In this document: positions 24,661 through 29,491 of the stretch, one piece after another
Numbering within the stretch: position 1 is the first letter of the stretch
Layout: every line of letters begins with the position of its first letter
Origin: an uncultured Lachnospiraceae bacterium
GTDB taxonomy: Bacteria; Bacillota_A; Clostridia; Lachnospirales; Lachnospiraceae
Length of the DNA: 29,491 bases
Assembly: GCA_947564305.1 (NCBI GenBank)
Contig: CANOBT010000069.1
Span: 1-29,491, forward strand
Direction: 5' to 3'
Made by a program: the position numbers and the translations under genes
The notes under the pieces: generated by a model
Told to the model about the DNA's origin: nothing
Seen by the model: only the letters and a program-made list of their open reading frames with translations
Databases searched by the model: none

Positions 24661-27653
24661 TCCCGTTTCCCAAACGTAATCTCCAACAATTCCGCCGCAA
24701 TCTCCTTACTGCACACGCGCATCAGATTATCTTCGCTGTCTTCCTTTCCAAGAAAATTTATGCTTCCATACCAGACCACTTCCCGGTCTACGATACAATA
24801 ATGCTGACAGTAATCCTCCGCAAAATCCATTTCAAACCCACCGCCGCGCATCCTCTCCTGAAGCTCCATCCAATATGCACTATCACCAAATCCATAGCTG
24901 TCCGCTTTCCACGTAACAATTCTTATCCGAACACCCTTTTCCTGCTGAGGCTTTAATAATTGAATCAACTCCTCTATCTTAGGCCCGCTGATTACCGGAC
25001 TTGCTATAATAATCTCCTCATTCGCTTCCAGCAAATCTTTTCTGTATACTTCCGCATAAGTATCAATGTCAAATATCGCACCCGCATTTTGTTTTTCTAC
25101 CGTATTTTCTGTGCAGATGTCATAGCCAATCTGTTTATACGCTTTGAGCCGCTTATGATACATCTTTTCAAACATGGAGATGTGACTGTCCACATAATCG
25201 TAAATGATTACACTTTTCTTTCCTTCATAATCCCGGTTTAAGCGTCCCGCATACTGCTCCACCACACTTTTCCATGAGACAGGCATTGCCATGATCAGCG
25301 TATCCAGCCTCGGATAATCGAAACCCTCTCCGATCAGCTTCCCGGTTGCAACCAAAATCATACTTTTATCAGCCGCCACCTGCTTCATTTTTTGTAAAAC
25401 TGCGCCGTACTGTTTTTTTGAGTTCTCACCTGAAAGCAGAAATACTTCGTCCGCGCAATTTCTTAACCTGTCATACAGCTTTCGCGAATGGTCTACATAT
25501 CTGGAGAGTACCACCGGCGTCCTGCCTTCTTCTATACACTTTTTAACATCGGTTATGATTAAATTATCCCTGTTCTCATTTTCTCTGAGAATTGTATATG
25601 CCTCGTTCGGGTGCATGTTATCCTGTCGAAATCTCGGTGCAACCGCCCTTGTAAATCTCGGATATACCAGATGCGCAATCCCCTGATCCTTTGCCCGGTC
25701 CTTCGCTGTATACTGATATCTGACCGGTCCAAGAAGCATATAGTTGATTTTCTCTAATCCGTCGCTGCGAAGCAGCGTTGCCGTCACACCGTACACATAT
25801 TTTGCCCGCACTTCCTGCAGCACTTCTACGAAAGTATCCGATGCGGCATGATGACATTCATCCACAATTACCATGCCATACTCTTTCAACCGATAGTGAA
25901 ACTCTCCCTTTTTGCAAAGAGAACCGATCATAGCTATATCAATGATTCCTGTCGTAGAGTCATGCGCTCCCTGCAGTCTGCCTATAACACTTTTCCTCCG
26001 TTTTTTTCTCCCAGCCGGCGTCTCATATTCGGGTGGTTCTTCGTCTATGATCAAAAAAGTTTCCATGGCACTTTCCCACTGTTCTATCAGTGCCGAGGAT
26101 TGCAGTAAAATCAGCGTATTCACCTTTTTCCTCGCAATCATATTACAGCAGACAACCGTCTTTCCAAATGCGGTGGCGGCATGAAGTATCCCCGTTTCAT
26201 GTTTTAACATGGCTTCCGCTGCCAAAAGCTGGGGTTCTTTCAATTGTCCTTCAAATGTCGCCCGGATCTCGTTTCCGGGACAGCGCTCATCGCAAATATG
26301 ATTTACAATTCCTGCCTTATCACATCTGGCAGTTACATCTTCCAACAGGCCTCTTGGAATCCTGATATATCCACCCTCGTCCCTGCCAAGATATATGTAT
26401 CTGGAATTTGAAAAATTGGAAATCCCCATTGCCAGATTTTTATAAAACGCCGGATTGCGAAATGCCGCCAGTTCCCGTATTCTGTTCTGGATTCTCGGCG
26501 CCAGATTTTCTGCAAAAACATAAATACCATCCGCCAAAGTAATCTGAATTTCTCCGTCCACATCACACTTCAAAAAGTCTCTCATCTTATCCCAAGGTTT
26601 TTCTCCATCCTGCTCCAATACCTCGTTTATCGCTATCGCTTCATTTGGCAAAAAGCTTTTCCATTCTTTTATCTTATCCTCTATAAATTCCTTTGAAAGT
26701 TTGGGCTTACTTAACAAAATTTTCCACTGATCCGGGTATGCGTTCCAGTTTTCATCCACAAACGCGCTGTTTCCCTCTTTGAGAGCCTGTCCCTGTAACG
26801 GCAGCGCAATCAAATTGCCGATACCACCCGTTGAAAGACGATCCTGCATCGGCAGCATTCTGTCATAAAAGCGAAAGGATTTCAAACTGACAGACTCTGC
26901 CCCTTTTCTCAACAGGGCATTCCCAAATTTTCTCGCCAAAGATGCCTCTGTTTTCTTTTGGAAAAAGATCCAGAGATGTGCGCCGTGTCCCGATCTTGAC
27001 CGCTCCACCAGAGGGTCTATGCCATTAACGACACAGATTTCCCGCAAGGCATCTACTTCTTGCCTCCAAGTATCGTCTATATTGGCAAAATCACACTTTT
27101 CCGCATTCTTTTCATGGTTATCAAAATCAAATACAAGGAATCTGCACGTATCATCCTCCAACAGCGGATAAACACCTATCACATCCGTTGCCTCTTCCGA
27201 TGCGCCCCTTAAATGTGCCATGATCTGCTGCCTCTCCAGCTTCTTGTATGCCTGTCTTTTACAATCCTGACACTTGATCTTACTGCCGTTCATTCTTGGA
27301 CATCCTGGCTTCCAAAAATTGTAACACTGTGTATAATAATTGACCTCTCCCGTGGATTTTTTGACAGTACGTTTTGCATACACATCCGTGCGTCCCCAGA
27401 ACATACTAAAAAACAAATTTGCATCGTTATCTGTAATCTCTCGGGATATGATCCTCTTCCCTTGATCGGGTTCAAACAAATCCATATTTTTCGTTTCGGC
27501 AGATACATGATAAGAAATCCCCGCTTGATCAAGCAGGGATTTTAAATACCGATTTTCTTTTTCCAAACTTTTCATTTTGTTTTGCAAGGACAAAATTTCA
27601 TCTTCCATATCAATTATTCTCCTCATGAATCGCTTTTCTATGTCATTCATCAT
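24648..27653 (-). CDS. TOTE-type primase-helicase with PLD-like C-terminus
   Basis: This 1001-aa multidomain protein starts with a coiled coil (15-45) and a cysteine group C118, C128, C131. An archaeo-eukaryotic primase-like core follows, with FDFDNH (175-180) as the metal-binding DxD and SGHGAHLW (221-228). A superfamily 2 helicase comes next: ATAFGKT (493-499), VDECHH (597-602), TAT (624-626), and a motif VI-like YAGRLNRDY. The C-terminus is PLD-like (EEIIIASPVIS, then HYCIVDREVVWYGSINFLG) but the HKD lysine is a cysteine, so nuclease activity is doubtful. NCBI calls this primase type a TOTE conflict-system domain; biological conflict roles are predicted, not proven for this protein. It starts 9 bp after the NADAR gene, so it is in that operon. 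Confidence 0.8.
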   Translation of the reverse strand: MMNDIEKRFMRRIIDMEDEILSLQNKMKSLEKENRYLKSLLDQAGISYHVSAETKNMDLFEPDQGKRIISREITDNDANLFFSMFWGRTDVYAKRTVKKSTGEVNYYTQCYNFWKPGCPRMNGSKIKCQDCKRQAYKKLERQQIMAHLRGASEEATDVIGVYPLLEDDTCRFLVFDFDNHEKNAEKCDFANIDDTWRQEVDALREICVVNGIDPLVERSRSGHGAHLWIFFQKKTEASLARKFGNALLRKGAESVSLKSFRFYDRMLPMQDRLSTGGIGNLIALPLQGQALKEGNSAFVDENWNAYPDQWKILLSKPKLSKEFIEDKIKEWKSFLPNEAIAINEVLEQDGEKPWDKMRDFLKCDVDGEIQITLADGIYVFAENLAPRIQNRIRELAAFRNPAFYKNLAMGISNFSNSRYIYLGRDEGGYIRIPRGLLEDVTARCDKAGIVNHICDERCPGNEIRATFEGQLKEPQLLAAEAMLKHETGILHAATAFGKTVVCCNMIARKKVNTLILLQSSALIEQWESAMETFLIIDEEPPEYETPAGRKKRRKSVIGRLQGAHDSTTGIIDIAMIGSLCKKGEFHYRLKEYGMVIVDECHHAASDTFVEVLQEVRAKYVYGVTATLLRSDGLEKINYMLLGPVRYQYTAKDRAKDQGIAHLVYPRFTRAVAPRFRQDNMHPNEAYTILRENENRDNLIITDVKKCIEEGRTPVVLSRYVDHSRKLYDRLRNCADEVFLLSGENSKKQYGAVLQKMKQVAADKSMILVATGKLIGEGFDYPRLDTLIMAMPVSWKSVVEQYAGRLNRDYEGKKSVIIYDYVDSHISMFEKMYHKRLKAYKQIGYDICTENTVEKQNAGAIFDIDTYAEVYRKDLLEANEEIIIASPVISGPKIEELIQLLKPQQEKGVRIRIVTWKADSYGFGDSAYWMELQERMRGGGFEMDFAEDYCQHYCIVDREVVWYGSINFLGKEDSEDNLMRVCSKEIAAELLEITFGKREVCD

Positions 27654-27662
27654 TTCTTTCTT

Positions 27663-28142
27663 TTATCTCAACCTGTCCCGCGCCATCATCAAGGCATATC
27701 CCAGCAGATTTTGCCCCTTCCACTTCATCCGGTCAAACCTGTCCGGGTCGTTCATTGACGATCCGATACCCCAGATACGGTCTTTTACGGCGCACTCCGC
27801 TAAAACAGCACTTTCTGTAGCCATAAGCTGTACTTTCAGCTTATCATTCTGCGAAAACTTTGCAAGTAATCCCTCATAAACAATAAGCTGACGCACACCG
27901 TTCCAATGGTTCTCATCATATTCTGATACACGTCGTCCAAAATCCTTAATGCAGCCAGCATCGTCCGTTTCAAGAATTTTATTAGCTATATTATTATCGC
28001 GAAAGCAAATCGCTTTGCGGTACATCATAAACTGTTCCATAGATGAAAAAACTATCCCATCCACTTTGAAACGGGATAGATACCAATTGCTCAGATACCC
28101 ATATTCCTCATCCGGATTATGAAAACAAATGATATGATTCAT
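27663..28142 (-). CDS. NADAR family protein (YbiA-like)
   Basis: This 159-aa protein shows the NADAR pattern: YGYLSNWY near the N-terminus, SSMEQFMMYRKA (34-44, with E36 and K43), HWNGVRQLIVYEGLLAKFSQN (79-99), and AECAVKDRIWGIG (115-127, with E116, D121 and W124). NADAR proteins are N-glycosidases; some remove ADP-ribose from guanine in DNA and so act as antitoxins. The gene overlaps the upstream 138-aa gene by 4 bp (ATGA) and is in an operon with a DUF3990-like ADP-ribosyltransferase, which fits an antitoxin role. The closest other option is YbiA-like riboflavin-intermediate cleanup. Confidence 0.85.
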   Translation of the reverse strand: MNHIICFHNPDEEYGYLSNWYLSRFKVDGIVFSSMEQFMMYRKAICFRDNNIANKILETDDAGCIKDFGRRVSEYDENHWNGVRQLIVYEGLLAKFSQNDKLKVQLMATESAVLAECAVKDRIWGIGSSMNDPDRFDRMKWKGQNLLGYALMMARDRLR

Positions 28143-28555
28143 GCGATCCCTACTTTCCTTACCGCAAGCTCCAATTCCAGATCATGCAGCCCGGCGTACG
28201 CCTTTTTCAAATATGCAAGCGGCACTTTTTCGATCACCTCAACACTCGGAATGTTGTACTGCCATTGATAGTAAGCATAAAATTCGCCTATCCAATCAGG
28301 CATGAACCCGCCCAGCGATGTCCCTTTTTTCAGTTCATATCGGTCCGTATGCAGAAAATACTCCCACAAGGTCTTTGCATCCATCGTGCAGACATACGCC
28401 TGTGCTTCGTCTACATATTTTCTTGTACTGCTTTTCATATAGGAACAAATAAAATCCTCCGTATCCATATCGGGATAAGTTACTGCCACATAATCAAACA
28501 GTTTTCCCTGATTCTCGATTATCTCATCCAAATATGCTTTGGAATAGGCTCCCAT
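28139..28555 (-). CDS. Unnamed Firmicute domain protein, partner of the ART/NADAR pair
   Basis: This 138-aa protein begins MGAYSKAYLDEIIENQGK. ATG 28555 is chosen because GAGGTGA lies 5 bp before it and covers the alternative GTG at 28564. It is aromatic-rich (GEFYAYYQWQYNIPS) with a conserved-looking LGGFMPDWIGEFYAYY centre, helical elsewhere, and has no enzyme motif I can name. I have seen similar proteins beside ADP-ribosyltransferase-like and DUF3791 genes in gut Firmicutes, but I know no function. Its position between toxin-like and NADAR genes suggests a specificity or antitoxin accessory role. Confidence 0.6.
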   Translation of the reverse strand: MGAYSKAYLDEIIENQGKLFDYVAVTYPDMDTEDFICSYMKSSTRKYVDEAQAYVCTMDAKTLWEYFLHTDRYELKKGTSLGGFMPDWIGEFYAYYQWQYNIPSVEVIEKVPLAYLKKAYAGLHDLELELAVRKVGIA

Positions 28556-28572
28556 ACCGCTCACCTCACTTT

Positions 28573-29220
28573 TCAGAGTAATGTACTGAACACCTTAGTT
28601 ACACGGTTTCGGTCTGAGTCAATTAGCTCTCGCATATTCTCCCGTGCCCATGTATCCAGTTAGTTGTACTTTTCATTAAACTCTGCAAATGCAACAGACT
28701 GCAATGCGCCAGAATGCTCGGACAGTTTTTTATATGCCTGTTCCGTTTTGATGCAATACTGAATACCTAATCCGCCGAGAGCCAGCAATTCCTCCAAGAT
28801 GTCTATATCTACTTCATCGCGGACAAAAGACTTGGCGATATAAAAATATGATGCGTTAGCCCTCCACCCCTTGATCACATCATATTCATCCGTCGATATT
28901 CCAAATTTTTCGATAAATTGTTTTGATAAGATGCGATATCGTTTGGAATCTGCCGCATCACGATGCTTCATCAGCTCAGCCAGCCACGTTAGCGCACTAT
29001 ACTCTTGAAAATCCAGTATATTCAATTCCTCTGTATCCAGTTCAAATTCATGCACCCAGCCGTTTGAAGCGTTCGGACGGTAAACCGCCCATTCTTTCGC
29101 AAGTTCCAAACTTTCCGTAAGGTAAAACCCTTTTCCGTAATCGTGCTTTTCCTCCCCCAGTCCGAATTTCGGCGTTACCGTTTCATCCGAACTGCCATGA
29201 TATAAAATAATCTTTCCCAC
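28573..29220 (-). CDS. DUF3990-like ADP-ribosyltransferase, interrupted by an early stop
   Basis: GTG 29220, with AGGAGG 6 bp upstream, is the best start. The first 186 residues show the ADP-ribosyltransferase-type opening ILYHGSSDE (5-13) and DYGKGFYLTES (27-37), where H and Y line the NAD pocket in this fold. A TAA stops translation at 28660-28662, but the same frame goes on for 28 more codons (LDTWARENMRELIDSDRN and onward) to TGA at 28573. The extra part looks like natural DUF3990 C-terminal helix, so the stop may be a recent nonsense change or a mature end. Its substrate is unknown; it is transcribed with NADAR, which could reverse its product. Confidence 0.65.
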
Positions 29221-29280
29221 GATACGCCTCCTGTCATACAAGCATCTTTTAAGTCCTTTGCACGCAGCATTTCTGTATCC

Positions 29281-29309
29281 ATTATACCCTCACCCATATT
29301 ATTTCACAA
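29281..29309 (-). promoter_or_regulatory. Promoter of the ART-NADAR-TOTE operon
   Basis: TTGTGA (29304-29309), 17 bp, TATAAT (29281-29286) reads toward the ADP-ribosyltransferase gene with a leader of about 55 nt. Confidence 0.6.
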
Positions 29310-29329
29310 TCACATATTTCAAAAGGAGC

Positions 29330-29359
29330 CTTTAGAAGTTTCCTGCTGCACTCCTAAAG
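29330..29359 (-). terminator. Weak hairpin downstream of spoIIID
   Basis: CTTTAGGAG and CTTCTAAAG form a 9-bp stem (one G-U) around a 12-nt loop, followed by CTCCTTTTG. It may end transcription from the spoIIID side before the next promoter. The T-tract is short, so this is tentative. Confidence 0.35.
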
Positions 29360-29392
29360 ACCCCTATAATAAATTATCTTATTCGCCACACC

Positions 29393-29446
29393 AACCGTTC
29401 TATTTTGTTACTACCGTATGTACCGTACTCTTACTAATCCCAAACT
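29393..29446. repeat. 54-bp direct repeat, right copy at the spoIIID 3' end
   Basis: It is the same-orientation partner of 24607-24660, with 4 mismatches in 54. It covers the end of the SpoIIID recognition helix, the stop codon and 7 bp beyond. The pair bounds the ART-NADAR-TOTE cassette exactly. Confidence 0.75.
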
Positions 29447-29491
29447 CCTTCGCCGTCTGCCTCACCGTGGCATTGTTTTCAATAATATAAT
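29400..29491 (-). CDS. spoIIID: SpoIIID-like sporulation regulator, partial and probably truncated
   Basis: The 5' end lies beyond the window. The visible 29 codons read YIIENNATVRQTAKEFGIS and continue KSTVHTVVTK to a stop, which is the HTH of SpoIIID, the mother-cell sporulation regulator. SpoIIID normally goes on after KSTVHKD for about 40 basic residues that help bind DNA. Here that tail is replaced by TVVTK and a stop within the repeat. Either insertion of the neighbouring element cut the gene, or this is a duplicated gene piece left at an attachment site. Confidence 0.65.
   Translation of the reverse strand, partial: YIIENNATVRQTAKEFGISKSTVHTVVTK

Noticed and set aside
28184..28663. 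159-codon plus-strand ORF
   Set aside because: It is antisense to the 138-aa partner gene and the ART tail, with no supporting start signal.
29176..29286. 36-codon ORF starting MDTEMLRAKDLKDACMTGG before the ADP-ribosyltransferase
   Set aside because: Its ATG lies only about one base after the -10 box, so the predicted transcript would not contain it; kept out for lack of support.
1..29491. CRISPR arrays, tRNA or rRNA genes
   Set aside because: No spaced short repeats, cloverleaf sequence or conserved rRNA segment was seen on either strand.

Overview
The window looks like an accessory (defence) region of a Gram-positive, spore-forming Clostridia genome, most likely Lachnospiraceae-like. The evidence is moderate-to-low GC, AGGAGG-type ribosome binding sites, TTG-N17-TATAAT-like promoters, an IS1182-type transposase fragment, and a partial gene at the right edge that reads as the HTH of the sporulation regulator SpoIIID. 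All identifications come from reading the sequence; no database search was run.

Left and centre (about 0.3-23.3 kb, minus strand, transcribed right to left) is one long gene train. Its order is a NERD-nuclease/UvrD helicase, an AddB-like protein with an iron-sulphur cysteine set, a DpdE-like SNF2 translocase, a DpdF-like RecQ-family helicase, DpdG-like, a DpdH-like P-loop ATPase, a 227-aa unknown, then (after a 156-bp gap with a promoter and a strong hairpin) dndC, dndD, dndE and dndA, an HNH endonuclease and a truncated SAM methyltransferase. DndA/C/D/E place sulphur in the DNA backbone (phosphorothioate). The effector genes upstream are the type named after the 7-deazaguanine (Dpd) system rather than DndFGH. 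The order dndC-D-E-A, the lack of dndB, and an ATPase/small protein/two-helicase set recall the archaeal DndCDEA-PbeABCD system; the one-to-one match is my inference. The NERD-UvrD/AddB-like pair at the front and the HNH at the end look like extra nuclease modules.

The train is damaged at its left end: the methyltransferase is cut after its SAM motif and joined directly to an IS1182-type transposase fragment. At its right end lies a 747-bp stretch (23.12-23.87 kb) holding the operon promoter, a possible leader peptide, a gene remnant and the 5' part of a group II intron without its reverse transcriptase. Next to it is a RelE/ParE-type toxin-antitoxin pair with its own promoter.

Right (24.6-29.4 kb, minus strand) is a second conflict cassette: a DUF3990-like ADP-ribosyltransferase with an early stop codon, a 138-aa partner, a NADAR protein and a large TOTE-type primase-helicase with a PLD-like tail. 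It is bounded by 54-bp direct repeats (50/54 identical); the right copy overlaps the end of the spoIIID reading frame. This suggests site-specific insertion or duplication at spoIIID, with two defence modules side by side.
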